From JANYGM01 sp043764015 (GTDB lineage: Bacteria; Bacteroidota; Bacteroidia; Cytophagales; Thermonemataceae), in the NCBI GenBank assembly GCA_043764015.1, contig JAYUKY010000022.1, forward strand, positions 1 to 64,000: 64,000 bases of DNA, in the 5' to 3' direction. Numbering within the stretch: the stretch's first letter is position 1; each line of letters starts with the position of its first letter. A program made the position numbers and the translations under genes. Below the pieces are notes generated by a model. It was given only the letters and a program-made list of their open reading frames with translations, did no database searches and was not told the DNA's origin. Shown here piece after piece: positions 9,008 through 16,734 of this stretch.

Positions 9008-9148
9008 CGAAATTTATTTTACATTTTTTTGATAAAACTTTGAGATAAATTTGCAAAAACATTTTTTTATTGATTTCTTTGCAGATATTATCAGTTTTGA
9101 GTGGCGTTTTATATCACTCAAAACAAAAAAAATAAAGACTAAAGTCAA

Positions 9149-9235
9149 AGAGAAGTGTCCGAGTGGTTGAAGGAGCACGTCTGGAAAGTGTGTATGTGGG
9201 TAACTGCATCGGGGGTTCGAATCCCTTCTTCTCTG
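9149..9235 (+). tRNA. tRNA-Ser (GGA anticodon)
   Basis: The acceptor stem is AGAGAAG (9149-9155) with CTTCTCT (9228-9234). The anticodon loop CTGGAAA carries GGA at 9183-9185. A long variable arm and the T loop GGTTCGAATCC are present, which together identify a class II serine tRNA reading UCC/UCU. The CCA end is not encoded. It stands alone between ansA and the exbB gene. Confidence 0.95.
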
Positions 9236-9411
9236 CTAAAATAATTTCCTCATTCTCTTGTGTCTAAATAAAATGAGTACAGTCTTAGTTTTCAATATTT
9301 AAAATGAGGTAGGGCGCACTCCTCGTGGTTGCCCAAACTACAAAACATTAAAAATCAATATTAAAAATCAGTTTCTTTAAATTTAAAATTAAACCGCATA
9401 CCCAATTGTTT
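9236..9411. other. Spacer between tRNA-Ser and exbB
   Basis: No gene is seen. One short imperfect hairpin (GGGCGCACTCC...GGTTGCCC, near 9313-9335) resembles the dispersed repeats found elsewhere in the window. The rest is AT-rich leader for exbB. Confidence 0.5.
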
Positions 9412-10158
9412 ATGAAAAAAGTATATGCTTTTTTAGCTACTTCAAGCCTAATGGCTTTTGGTCTTATTACAGACGTAATGGCGCAAGCTAAACCTCCTGT
9501 TGCTGCTCCTGTAGAACAATCTTATCACCAATTAATTAAAGAAACCTTTATTGCAGGTGGTATAGAGTTTATGATTCCTATTCTTTTGTGTCTAATTATT
9601 GGACTAGCACTAGCTATTGAACGTATTATTACGCTTAATCTGGAAACTACTAATACAAAAAAATTCCTTCCTGCCATTGAAGATGCACTAAAATCTGGTG
9701 GCGCAGTTGCTGCAAAAGATGTAGCCGTAAATACTCGTGGTGCAGTTGCTTCTATCTTTACACAAGGACTTATGCGTTCTGATGAAGGTTTAGATGCTAT
9801 TGAAAAAGCAGTAGTTTCTTATGGTTCTGTGATGATGGGTCGTTTGGAAAAAGGACTTACTTGGATTTCTCTATTTATTGGTCTTGCGCCAATGCTTGGG
9901 TTTATGGGTACGGTTTATGGTATGATTTTGGCATTTAAGAAAATTCAATCTGCTGGTACAATGGATGCATCTTTGATGGCTGGTGAGATTCAGGTAGCCT
10001 TGATTACAACCATTGGTGGACTGATTGTGGCTATTATTTTACAAATATTCTACAATTACCTTACTGCAAAAATAGATAGTATCACCAATCAAATGGAAGA
10101 TAGTTCTATTACGCTAATGGATATGCTTGTGAAAAAACAAGCTGGAAACTTAAAATAA
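9412..10158 (+). CDS. exbB: MotA/TolQ/ExbB proton-channel protein
   Basis: The 248-residue protein has an N-terminal signal-like segment (KKVYAFLATSSLMAFGLITDVMAQ) and then the three-helix ExbB/TolQ layout: one helix at ~45-65 (FMIPILLCLIIGLALAIE), a cytoplasmic stretch, and two helices at ~140-220 (ISLFIGLAPMLGFMGTVYGMI and AGEIQVALITTIGGLIVAI). It forms the inner-membrane proton channel that, with ExbD, energises TonB-type transport. The ATG at 9412 is preferred to a TTG two codons earlier. It heads a four-gene cluster with a small membrane protein and two ExbD proteins. Confidence 0.88.
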   Translation: MKKVYAFLATSSLMAFGLITDVMAQAKPPVAAPVEQSYHQLIKETFIAGGIEFMIPILLCLIIGLALAIERIITLNLETTNTKKFLPAIEDALKSGGAVAAKDVAVNTRGAVASIFTQGLMRSDEGLDAIEKAVVSYGSVMMGRLEKGLTWISLFIGLAPMLGFMGTVYGMILAFKKIQSAGTMDASLMAGEIQVALITTIGGLIVAIILQIFYNYLTAKIDSITNQMEDSSITLMDMLVKKQAGNLK

Positions 10159-10189
10159 TTTTTCATTCTTAAAATCAACATAAAAATCA

Positions 10190-10621
10190 ATGAAAAATAT
10201 TCTAAAAAATAGATTTTTAAAGCCTTTTGGTGCTACTGCAATAGCTTTTTTGCTTTGCAATACTGCTTTTGCACAAGCTCCTACGGCAGGAAGTAATGGA
10301 CCAATGGTTGATATTTTGCTTTATATCTCTTATGCTGCCACAGTATTTGCGGCACTTGCTGCAATCATATTGCCATTTTTCAAAACGACAGGTGATACAA
10401 AAGGACTTATGCAAACAGGTATCATTACGGCAGTTTTATTAGTGATTTTTGCTATTAGTTATGCTGTTTCTGGTGACGAAGTAAACAAAATTCACCAAAC
10501 TTTTAATATTAGTGCTGGTGGCTCTAAACTTATTGGTGGCGTACTTATTATGACCTACATAATGACGTTTGGAACGGTTGGACTTGCGCTTGCTGCGTGG
10601 GTAAAAGGACTTGTAAGTTAA
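10190..10621 (+). CDS. Small three-helix membrane protein of the ExbBD cluster
   Basis: The 143-residue protein has a signal-like N-terminus (FLKPFGATAIAFLLCNTAFAQ) and three further hydrophobic helices (ILLYISYAATVFAALAAIILPFF, GIITAVLLVIFAISYAV, GGVLIMTYIMTFGTVGLALAAWV). I do not recognise a named domain. It lies 31 bases after exbB and 135 bases before the first exbD, which suggests an accessory part of the same inner-membrane motor complex. That role is an inference from position only. Confidence 0.7.
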   Translation: MKNILKNRFLKPFGATAIAFLLCNTAFAQAPTAGSNGPMVDILLYISYAATVFAALAAIILPFFKTTGDTKGLMQTGIITAVLLVIFAISYAVSGDEVNKIHQTFNISAGGSKLIGGVLIMTYIMTFGTVGLALAAWVKGLVS

Positions 10622-10622
10622 T

Positions 10623-10656
10623 TATGAATTTTTAATTGTGAATTGTGAATGAATAC
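10623..10656 (-). repeat. Heptamer array H2
   Basis: On the minus strand a GTATTC leader is followed by ATTCACA, ATTCACA, ATTAAAA, ATTCATA. The array ends exactly at the stop codon of the small membrane protein gene, inside the exb cluster. Confidence 0.8.
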
Positions 10657-10755
10657 AAGCTATCTTGTATCAAAACATAAATCAATTACATTACTTGTTG
10701 TTGTTTGTGAATAAACAAGCAACAACAGGTTTTAACATATAAATAAAATAAAATT

Positions 10756-11313
10756 ATGCCAAAAAAGAAAGATAGAGGTACACCAGAAATCAATGCGTCT
10801 TCAATGGCTGATATTGCGTTTTTGTTGTTGGTATTCTTCCTCGTAGCAACAAATTTCCCTTCTGAAAAAGGTATTCCTTCTGTGCTTCCACGTTTAGGAG
10901 GACCAAAAACAGTACAAGTGGATAAAGCACCTCAAAATATTATGACTATTTTGGTAAACTCTCAAAATCAGTTGCTTGTAAGAGAAGAAGAAATGCAACT
11001 AGGGCAGTTGAAAGAGGCTGTTATAAAGTTTATTGATGGCGCTGATAAAAATGATAAGAAACAATGTAAGGGTGTTGTTTCTTTGAAAGGTGATAGAGGA
11101 ACAAAATATGAGGCTTATATTCAGGTACTTGACCAAGTAAAAGCAGGTTACACCGCAGTACGTGCAAGAGAGCTAAAATGGACAGAAGAACAAGTACTTA
11201 ACTTCAAAGATACTGATGTTTCTGAAAATACAAAGAAACTCTATAATAACATTGTGTTTTTGTATCCTGTGGTTATCTCTGAAGCAGACCCAACGGAGGC
11301 AGAAAAAAAGTAA
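10756..11313 (+). CDS. exbD: Biopolymer transporter ExbD, first copy
   Basis: The 185-residue protein has a short cytoplasmic N-terminus with PEINASSMADIAFLLLVFFLVATNF, the ExbD/TolR membrane helix whose Asp (residue ~18) takes part in proton translocation. A periplasmic domain of ~140 residues follows. It works with ExbB. It is longer than a typical ExbD (~140) because of insertions in the periplasmic part. A second exbD follows 26 bases downstream, so the pair is probably co-transcribed and may form heteromers. Confidence 0.88.
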   Translation: MPKKKDRGTPEINASSMADIAFLLLVFFLVATNFPSEKGIPSVLPRLGGPKTVQVDKAPQNIMTILVNSQNQLLVREEEMQLGQLKEAVIKFIDGADKNDKKQCKGVVSLKGDRGTKYEAYIQVLDQVKAGYTAVRARELKWTEEQVLNFKDTDVSENTKKLYNNIVFLYPVVISEADPTEAEKK

Positions 11314-11339
11314 TCAACATTTAAAAAACGACATTTATT

Positions 11340-11792
11340 ATGGCAGTATTTAAGAAAAAAGCTAAGAAAAAACCTGAAATTTCTACTTCAGCGTTGCCAG
11401 ATATTATCTTTATGCTTTTGTTTTTCTTTATGGTTTCTACAAAACTAAAGGAAGAAGATGTAAAAGTGGATAATGATTTGCCAAAAGCGACCCAATTACA
11501 AGATTTGGATGTGAAAGTCCAAACAATGACTATGTATATTGGTAAGCCTGCACGTGTGCAAGATGGTTCCGACTCTCGCATTCAGGTAAATGATGCGTTT
11601 GTGCCTATCAAAAACATTATACAAGCTGTGGAAACCAAACGCTCTGAAGCAAAAACAGCAGACATTACTGTTACACTCAAAATAGATGACGAAGTGAAAC
11701 TTGGTATTGTTACAGATGTAAAAATGCAACTGCGTGAGGCGCAAGCACTTAAAGTTTTCTACTCTGGAAACAAAGTTGAAAAACTAAAATAA
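11340..11792 (+). CDS. Biopolymer transporter ExbD, second copy
   Basis: The 150-residue protein has KKPEISTSALPDIIFMLLFFFMVST, the ExbD helix with the conserved Asp (residue ~19), and a periplasmic domain ending DVKMQLREAQALKVFYSG. It is the second ExbD paralogue of this cluster and clearly differs from the first in its periplasmic half. Paired ExbDs with one ExbB are common in Bacteroidota. The cluster ends here; a remnant of a CCCCCAGCCC-type repeat (11794-11810) and a strong terminator follow. Confidence 0.87.
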   Translation: MAVFKKKAKKKPEISTSALPDIIFMLLFFFMVSTKLKEEDVKVDNDLPKATQLQDLDVKVQTMTMYIGKPARVQDGSDSRIQVNDAFVPIKNIIQAVETKRSEAKTADITVTLKIDDEVKLGIVTDVKMQLREAQALKVFYSGNKVEKLK

Positions 11793-11854
11793 TAGCCCCC
11801 AGCCCAAAGGGGAGTAATACAAAAGCTATTCTACGCTAGTATTTAGGGCAAATC

Positions 11855-11895
11855 AAATAAGTCCGTTTATCAAATCTTGATAAACGGACTTATTT
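11855..11895. terminator. Terminator after the exb cluster
   Basis: A 19-bp perfect stem (11855-11873 with 11877-11895) with a 3-base loop and T-rich 3' side. Almost the same hairpin sequence recurs at 55286-55326. Confidence 0.85.
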
Positions 11896-11924
11896 ATTTT
11901 AATGAAATAAAAAATATTCTTTTG

Positions 11925-11932
11925 TATTTTTG
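11925..11932 (+). promoter_or_regulatory. -7 box upstream of the RNA-repair cassette
   Basis: TATTTTTG fits TAnnTTTG; no TTG is found at the ideal -33 distance. It lies 243 bases before the RNA ligase start, leaving a long leader. Confidence 0.4.
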
Positions 11933-11947
11933 GGTTACTTTTTTAAT

Positions 11948-12049
11948 TTGAGCCGTATTCAAATCAAAATAGTCCAAGTTTCATCTGCTTATCCCAACGC
12001 AGTTACTTATGCTCGTCTTCTAATAGATATTTTCCCTTCTTTTGCTTAG
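11948..12049 (+). other. Possible leader peptide (33 codons, TTG start) and hairpin
   Basis: From TTG at 11948 a 33-codon frame reads with protein-like composition (IQIKIVQVSSAYPNAVTYAR) to a TAG at 12047. A 9-bp perfect hairpin follows directly (12048-12056 with 12062-12070). The rest of the gap to 12174 is AT-rich and shows no gene. This could be a regulatory leader of the RNA ligase gene, a gene remnant, or chance. Confidence 0.25.
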
Positions 12050-12174
12050 AACATTGGCTTTCAATGTTCTAATGAATTTTCGTACACTTTTTTTACCACA
12101 TAGGCACATAGAAAACATAGAAATACAATTATTTCTATAGTGCAACGCTTGTGCAGTTTTAATTCAAAATCTCA

Positions 12175-12963
12175 ATGATAACTATAAAAAAATACCCTCG
12201 TACACGCCATATTGAGGGTTCTAAATTGCAATACGGCGACCACGACCTCAAGAATATTCCTTTTGAAGATATCAAAGGCAAATTTTTGGTAGTGGAAGAA
12301 AAAATGGACGGTGCAAATGCAGGCATCAGCTTTGATGACAACGGAAAACTGCTTTTGCAGAGTCGTGGGCATTATTTGGAGGGAGGTTTTCGTGAAAAAC
12401 ACTTTGATTTGTTCAAAACTTGGGCAAATACTTTCGCTCCACAAATGTATGAGGTTATCACAAACAGATACATTATTTATGGTGAATGGATGTTTGCCAA
12501 ACATACCGTTTATTACACGCATTTGGAGCATTATTTCTTAGAATTTGACATCTATGACAAAGAAAATGAAGTATTTTTAAGCACAGAAAAACGCAGAGAA
12601 TTACTGTTTTTTATGCCATTTGTGAAGTCTGTCAAGGTGCTTTTTGAGGGAACATTACAGAAAAAAGAACAGTTGTATGCCTACATTACTCAGTCTTTTT
12701 TTATCAATGATCAGCATCAAAAATGCCTAGAAGAGGATTGTAATAAGCTAAAACTCAACTATGAAATTGTCAGAAAAGAAACTAACCCAAGCAATTTGAT
12801 GGAAGGTTTGTATATTAAGCAAGAAAATACAGATATTGTGGAAGATAGGTTTAAGTTTGTGCGGGCTGATTTTTTGAGTAGCATAATGGATTCAGAAACA
12901 CATTGGCTAGACCGCCCAATAATTCCTAACAGACTTGCGGAAGGCGTGAATTTGTTTGAATAA
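12175..12963 (+). CDS. RNA ligase, covalent nucleotidyltransferase family
   Basis: The 262-residue protein shows the RNA/DNA ligase motifs in order: motif I KMDGAN with the AMP-binding lysine at 43, QSRGH at ~62-66, motif III YGEWMFAKH at ~102-110, motif IV EGLYIK at 210-215 and motif V FKFVR at 226-230. It should join 3'-OH and 5'-phosphate RNA ends using ATP, in the cytoplasm. It is short and has no obvious extra C-terminal domain, as in minimal Rnl2-like ligases. The gene for an end-healing enzyme (HD-Pnk) starts 24 bases downstream, which supplies the ends this ligase needs; this context strongly supports an RNA-repair role. Confidence 0.88.
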   Translation: MITIKKYPRTRHIEGSKLQYGDHDLKNIPFEDIKGKFLVVEEKMDGANAGISFDDNGKLLLQSRGHYLEGGFREKHFDLFKTWANTFAPQMYEVITNRYIIYGEWMFAKHTVYYTHLEHYFLEFDIYDKENEVFLSTEKRRELLFFMPFVKSVKVLFEGTLQKKEQLYAYITQSFFINDQHQKCLEEDCNKLKLNYEIVRKETNPSNLMEGLYIKQENTDIVEDRFKFVRADFLSSIMDSETHWLDRPIIPNRLAEGVNLFE

Positions 12964-12987
12964 GACCAAATCTAAAATTCTAAAAAA

Positions 12988-14109
12988 ATGATAAAAACAC
13001 ATAAAAAACTAACTGATTTTGATATTGTCAAGTCATATAAAGAATGTTTTGAGCGTATGGCGCAAACTATGCAGGATAGCGTACATCACAAGGAAGGAGA
13101 CGTTTATACACATACAGAAATGGTGCTGAATGAATTGCAAAATTTGCCAGAATACTTGCTTTTGAGTGAATATGAAGAGAAAATATTAACTTATACGGCT
13201 ATTTTTCACGACATTTGTAAGCCAGAAACAACAGAATATCTAGACAACACAAAGCTACGTATCTCGCACCCACGCCACGCAAGAAAAGGTGCAAACCTTG
13301 TTCGTCAGATTTTGGATAAAGAAAATTATGCCTTTGATTTCATTGAAAAAGTATATTATATGGTGCTTTTTCACGGTTTCCCGTTCCGTATTTTTGATAA
13401 GCAAAACCCACTTAAAGACGTGATTAAGATGAGTTTATTGTCTAATAACAAATGGCTGTATATTTTTGCAAAGGCTGATTTATTGGGGCGTATTTGTAAT
13501 GATCACGAGGAAATGCTTTATCAACTAGAAACCTACAAAGAATTTTGTATAGAAAACAAGATTTTTGGAGAAAAAAAGGCGTTTGCATCTGATTATGATA
13601 GGTTTTACTATTTTAATCAAGATGACAGTTATCCTGATACCAATTTGTATGAGGCTTATAATTTGGACATTTATATGTTGTGTGGTTTGCCTGCCTCTGG
13701 TAAAGATTCTTATCTGAAAACAGCACCAAAACATCTGAAAGATTTGCCTAGTGTGCATCTGGACGCTTTGAGGGAAGAATTTAAAATCTCTCCTACGGAT
13801 AATCAAGGTAAAATTATCCAAATAAGTCGGGAAAGAAGTAAGGAATTTTGTCGCAAAAAACAATCTTTTATTTGGAATGCTACAAACCTTACGGTACAAA
13901 TTAGGGCTACTTTGGTAGGAATTTGGTTGCCCTACAAGCCCAAAATTCATATTATTTATTTGCACAAAAACATCAATAAAATCCTTGCAGACAACTATCA
14001 ACGTCAAGAAATGGCGCAAGTACCGACAAATAAAGTAATGAATATGTTTGAGCGTTTGGAGTTTCCAAACCTCACAGAAGCACACGAAATTAGCATAATT
14101 GGTGTGTAA
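12988..14109 (+). CDS. HD-Pnk: HD phosphoesterase fused to polynucleotide kinase
   Basis: The 373-residue protein has an N-terminal HD-domain (His at ~42, HD at 74-75 in AIFHDICKPE, His at ~129) and a C-terminal P-loop kinase domain (GLPASGKDS at 233-241, then HLDALREEF and IIYLHKN). The same architecture has been characterised as HD-Pnk from Runella slithyformis, where the HD half removes 2',3'-cyclic or 3'-phosphate ends and the kinase half phosphorylates 5'-OH ends. With the upstream RNA ligase this makes a complete heal-and-seal pathway for cleaved RNA. It is cotranscribed with the ligase (24-base gap) and followed by a hairpin terminator. Confidence 0.88.
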   Translation: MIKTHKKLTDFDIVKSYKECFERMAQTMQDSVHHKEGDVYTHTEMVLNELQNLPEYLLLSEYEEKILTYTAIFHDICKPETTEYLDNTKLRISHPRHARKGANLVRQILDKENYAFDFIEKVYYMVLFHGFPFRIFDKQNPLKDVIKMSLLSNNKWLYIFAKADLLGRICNDHEEMLYQLETYKEFCIENKIFGEKKAFASDYDRFYYFNQDDSYPDTNLYEAYNLDIYMLCGLPASGKDSYLKTAPKHLKDLPSVHLDALREEFKISPTDNQGKIIQISRERSKEFCRKKQSFIWNATNLTVQIRATLVGIWLPYKPKIHIIYLHKNINKILADNYQRQEMAQVPTNKVMNMFERLEFPNLTEAHEISIIGV

Positions 14110-14135
14110 GGAAGAGGTACGAATTAAGAAGTAAA
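14105..14135 (-). repeat. Heptamer array H3
   Basis: On the minus strand about four 7-base units (CTTCTTA, ATTCGTA, CCTCTTC, CTTACAC) run up to and overlap the stop codon of the HD-Pnk gene. Confidence 0.6.
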
Positions 14136-14139
14136 CATA

Positions 14140-14176
14140 AAAAGTAGCTACATAAATTATTTGCGTAGCTACTTTT
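14140..14176. terminator. Terminator of the RNA-repair cassette
   Basis: A 12-bp perfect stem (14140-14151 with 14165-14176) followed by T residues. It separates the ligase/HD-Pnk pair from the WYL regulator. Confidence 0.75.
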
Positions 14177-14189
14177 TTATGTTAAATTT

Positions 14190-14240
14190 GTATTTAATTC
14201 ACACCTCACGCTTCACACCTCACGCTTCACACCTCAGAAT
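14190..14240 (+). repeat. Heptamer array H4
   Basis: A GTATTTAA leader is followed by TTCACAC, CTCACGC, TTCACAC, CTCACGC, TTCACAC, CTCAGAA. The last unit abuts the ATG of the WYL gene, so the array occupies the ribosome-binding region. Confidence 0.85.
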
Positions 14241-15242
14241 ATGTCTTTTAACAAACTTGCCCTTATTCGTTACAAAACCATTGATGAATGTCTGCAAAAC
14301 CGCCAAAAAAAGTGGACTTTGGATAGTTTAATAGAAAAAGTAAATGATGCCCTTTACGAATTTGAGGGAATAGAAAGTGTCAGTAAACGCACCATACAGG
14401 CTGATTTGCAACTTATGCGTAGCAACAAACTAGGTTACAATGCGCCTATTGTCGTAGCAGAACGCAAATATTATACTTATGATGATGCCAAGTTTAGCAT
14501 CAATAATGCGCCCATCAACCCAAATGATGTGGAAAAACTGAAAGAAGCGGTTAGTATTTTGAAGCAATTTGGTAGTTTTAGCTATTTTGAAGAGATGAAT
14601 GAAGTGGTGGTAAAATTGGAAAATAGCATTAAAAAATCTTCTAAACAAAGCAAAAATTATATTCAGTTTGAAGGAAACAAACAATTACGAGGAATTGAAA
14701 TGATAAATCCTTTGTATCAGGCTATTTTGCATCAAAAACCATTACTTATTGAATATCAGTCTTTTACAGCAAAAAATGCACAAACAAGCATTTATTTTCC
14801 TTATTTGCTCAAAGAATACCGCAACCGCTGGTTTCTTATTGTCAAAAGAAAAGACACAAAAAATGTAATGACGTTTGCACTAGACCGTATTTTATCATTT
14901 AAAGAAGCTGAAAATGAGCTATTTGAGCCACACCCAAGTATTGATTTTGATACCTATTACAACGACACAATAGGGGTGAGCAAAACAGAAAACGAAAAGC
15001 CACATATTGTTGTCCTGCAAATCAATAACGAAAATGCGCCTTATGTGCTTACAAAGCCCTTGCATCACTCGCAGGAGATTTTGAAACAAGATGAAAAATG
15101 TATTATTATTGGTATAAAAGTAATCCTAAATTTTGAATTAGAAAGAGAAATACTTGGTTTTGGTGAAGTAATGAAGGTTTTAGCTCCAAAACTTTTGGTG
15201 AAAAAAATCAAAAGAAGAATAGCTTTGATGTATGAAGTGTGA
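14241..15242 (+). CDS. WYL-domain transcriptional regulator
   Basis: The 333-residue protein has an N-terminal helix-turn-helix region (residues ~1-65, SVSKRTIQADLQLMR) and a WYL ligand-sensing domain at ~155-235 (PLLIEYQSF, then YFPYLLKEYRNRWFLIVKR), followed by a C-terminal WCX-like extension. WYL regulators often sense nucleic-acid-related signals and control defence and DNA- or RNA-repair genes. It stands just after the ligase/HD-Pnk pair in the same direction, which suggests that it controls them; this is an inference. Its start has no room for a normal ribosome-binding site because a heptamer array abuts the ATG. Confidence 0.85.
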   Translation: MSFNKLALIRYKTIDECLQNRQKKWTLDSLIEKVNDALYEFEGIESVSKRTIQADLQLMRSNKLGYNAPIVVAERKYYTYDDAKFSINNAPINPNDVEKLKEAVSILKQFGSFSYFEEMNEVVVKLENSIKKSSKQSKNYIQFEGNKQLRGIEMINPLYQAILHQKPLLIEYQSFTAKNAQTSIYFPYLLKEYRNRWFLIVKRKDTKNVMTFALDRILSFKEAENELFEPHPSIDFDTYYNDTIGVSKTENEKPHIVVLQINNENAPYVLTKPLHHSQEILKQDEKCIIIGIKVILNFELEREILGFGEVMKVLAPKLLVKKIKRRIALMYEV

Positions 15243-15290
15243 GGTGTAAAGCGTTTATATTGTACTTCGTACCTCTAAATTCGTACTTAA
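15237..15290. repeat. Heptamer arrays H5, facing pair
   Basis: Two short arrays face outward into the two convergent genes. One overlaps the stop of the WYL gene (minus-strand units TTTACAC, CTCACAC). The other (TTCGTAC, CTCTAAA, TTCGTAC) runs up to the stop of the minus-strand gene at 15287. Confidence 0.7.
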
Positions 15291-16450
15291 TAAGTTGGCG
15301 CACATTCCCACAAGATTTTGCCTGTTTGTATATCAATTTGGCAAGAAATATGATTGAAAAAGTTTTTTGCACCTTCTATTTTGCAATAGGGCGTGCTGAT
15401 ATTGAGCAAGTTGTCATAACGAGTGCAACGCAAATTATAGGTATAATCTTTGTCAAAATATGCCAGCAACATTGACTGTTTTGGGTCAATATTTTGCATT
15501 TCCCACAAAATTTTGTTTGCTTTCACGTCAATACAACTAAAAACGGTTTTTCCGTTTTTGCCTATTTCTGTCTGATGCCTAACAATGCAATAAAGGTCAT
15601 CTCCAAAAATAACTGTTGACCCTAAAAATGTCTTATTTGCATTGAAAACGACTTTTTCACCATTATACATTTTTTTATATTGCTCAAATGCCACATTTTC
15701 CAAATAATCTGGTTTTCCTTTTTGCGTGGATAACTGGTTGGTTTTGAGATGATAATAAAATATTTCTCCTTGTTTGGTAACAATATCCAACCAACCTTTT
15801 TCGTATTTTGCCGTTCCAATGTCACTTTTGAGTTGTGGAAACTGTTTTGCAAATGTTTCATCAGTCAAAATAATTTCTGCCGTTTGGCTATCTCGTGCTT
15901 CAAAACGGCTTTTATCATCAAAAAGATAGACTTTATTGTCAATTATTTCCACCTTTGGGCTATTGATGGTAGTTTCAATTTCTTTGAGTAGTTTCTTGTT
16001 TTGCCCATCAATAAGGTTGATAATGGTGTTTTTGCCGTATTTTTCATAAACAAGCCATATTTTTGTGCCTTTTTCGTTTGTCAAGACATCATAAAAAACA
16101 ATAGTGCGCCCTCGTGGCATACTTATCATTGCATTGGAATACCATAAATATGCACAAAAAAATGCAATAACAGAAAATACACCCAATAAAACCTTAGCTG
16201 CTAGATTCGTTGCTTGTTTTTTTGCTACTTGTTCGTTGTAGAGTTTTGAAGTTTTTTTAGCAGAAATACTTTTATCTTTTGTTTCTACTTTGATACTTAG
16301 TTGTTCTTCAATTTCTCTCAAAATGCTTTCTTTTCCTGTTTCTTTGGCTATTTTTCTTAGATTTTCTTCATTGATGGCGTAGCCTTTTGATTGTGCTACT
16401 AATATGATTTCTGCGTATTTTTGTAATAATTCTGGGGACAAATTTTTCAT
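15287..16450 (-). CDS. Membrane-anchored PQQ-like repeat protein, unknown function
   Basis: The 387-residue protein has an N-terminal charged helical region (residues ~1-85), one membrane helix (KVLLGVFSVIAFFCAYLWY, ~87-105) and an extracytoplasmic or cytoplasmic beta-rich domain. Two phrases, FSCIDVKANKILWEMQ and QIDIQTGKILWECAP, look like PQQ/WD-type propeller blades. I do not recognise a named family. No operon partner is visible. Confidence 0.65.
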   Translation of the reverse strand: MKNLSPELLQKYAEIILVAQSKGYAINEENLRKIAKETGKESILREIEEQLSIKVETKDKSISAKKTSKLYNEQVAKKQATNLAAKVLLGVFSVIAFFCAYLWYSNAMISMPRGRTIVFYDVLTNEKGTKIWLVYEKYGKNTIINLIDGQNKKLLKEIETTINSPKVEIIDNKVYLFDDKSRFEARDSQTAEIILTDETFAKQFPQLKSDIGTAKYEKGWLDIVTKQGEIFYYHLKTNQLSTQKGKPDYLENVAFEQYKKMYNGEKVVFNANKTFLGSTVIFGDDLYCIVRHQTEIGKNGKTVFSCIDVKANKILWEMQNIDPKQSMLLAYFDKDYTYNLRCTRYDNLLNISTPYCKIEGAKNFFNHISCQIDIQTGKILWECAPTY

Positions 16451-16558
16451 AACAATAAGGTTAAAAAATAGGTTTTTGAGTAAGATAATAAGAAATAACG
16501 AAAGATAATGTTTTTTATTTTAGATTAAAACGAAAAGTCATTAAAAAATTTGTAATGG

Positions 16559-16580
16559 TTGTTTGTGAAGACACAAACAA
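16559..16580. repeat. Small palindrome, TTTGTG/CACAAA family copy 1
   Basis: A 9-bp stem TTGTTTGTG / CACAAACAA with loop AAGA. Related palindromes occur at 23541-23564 and 53072-53089. Confidence 0.7.
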
Positions 16581-16592
16581 GGGCACAAAAAT

Positions 16593-16626
16593 CCGTAATT
16601 CGTAATTGATAATTCGTAATTGTACT
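16593..16626 (+). repeat. Heptamer array H6
   Basis: Units ATTCGTA, ATTGATA, ATTCGTA, ATTGTAC in tandem, in the spacer upstream of the SpoIIE gene; this copy does not touch a gene. Confidence 0.75.
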
Positions 16627-16684
16627 TATTGAGCGAGTTTTTGCCTTCATTCACCTAAAAAAGCAATCATAATCTTGCATGCTT

Positions 16685-16715
16685 TTGGTTTATTTAAAAT
16701 AAATAGGTAAGTTTG
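16685..16715 (+). promoter_or_regulatory. Promoter of the TPR/SpoIIE gene
   Basis: TTG (16685-16687), 20 bases, TAAGTTTG (16708-16715): a good Bacteroidota -33/-7 pair 20 bases before the ATG at 16735. Confidence 0.65.
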
Positions 16716-16734
16716 CATTACTACAATCTATCTA

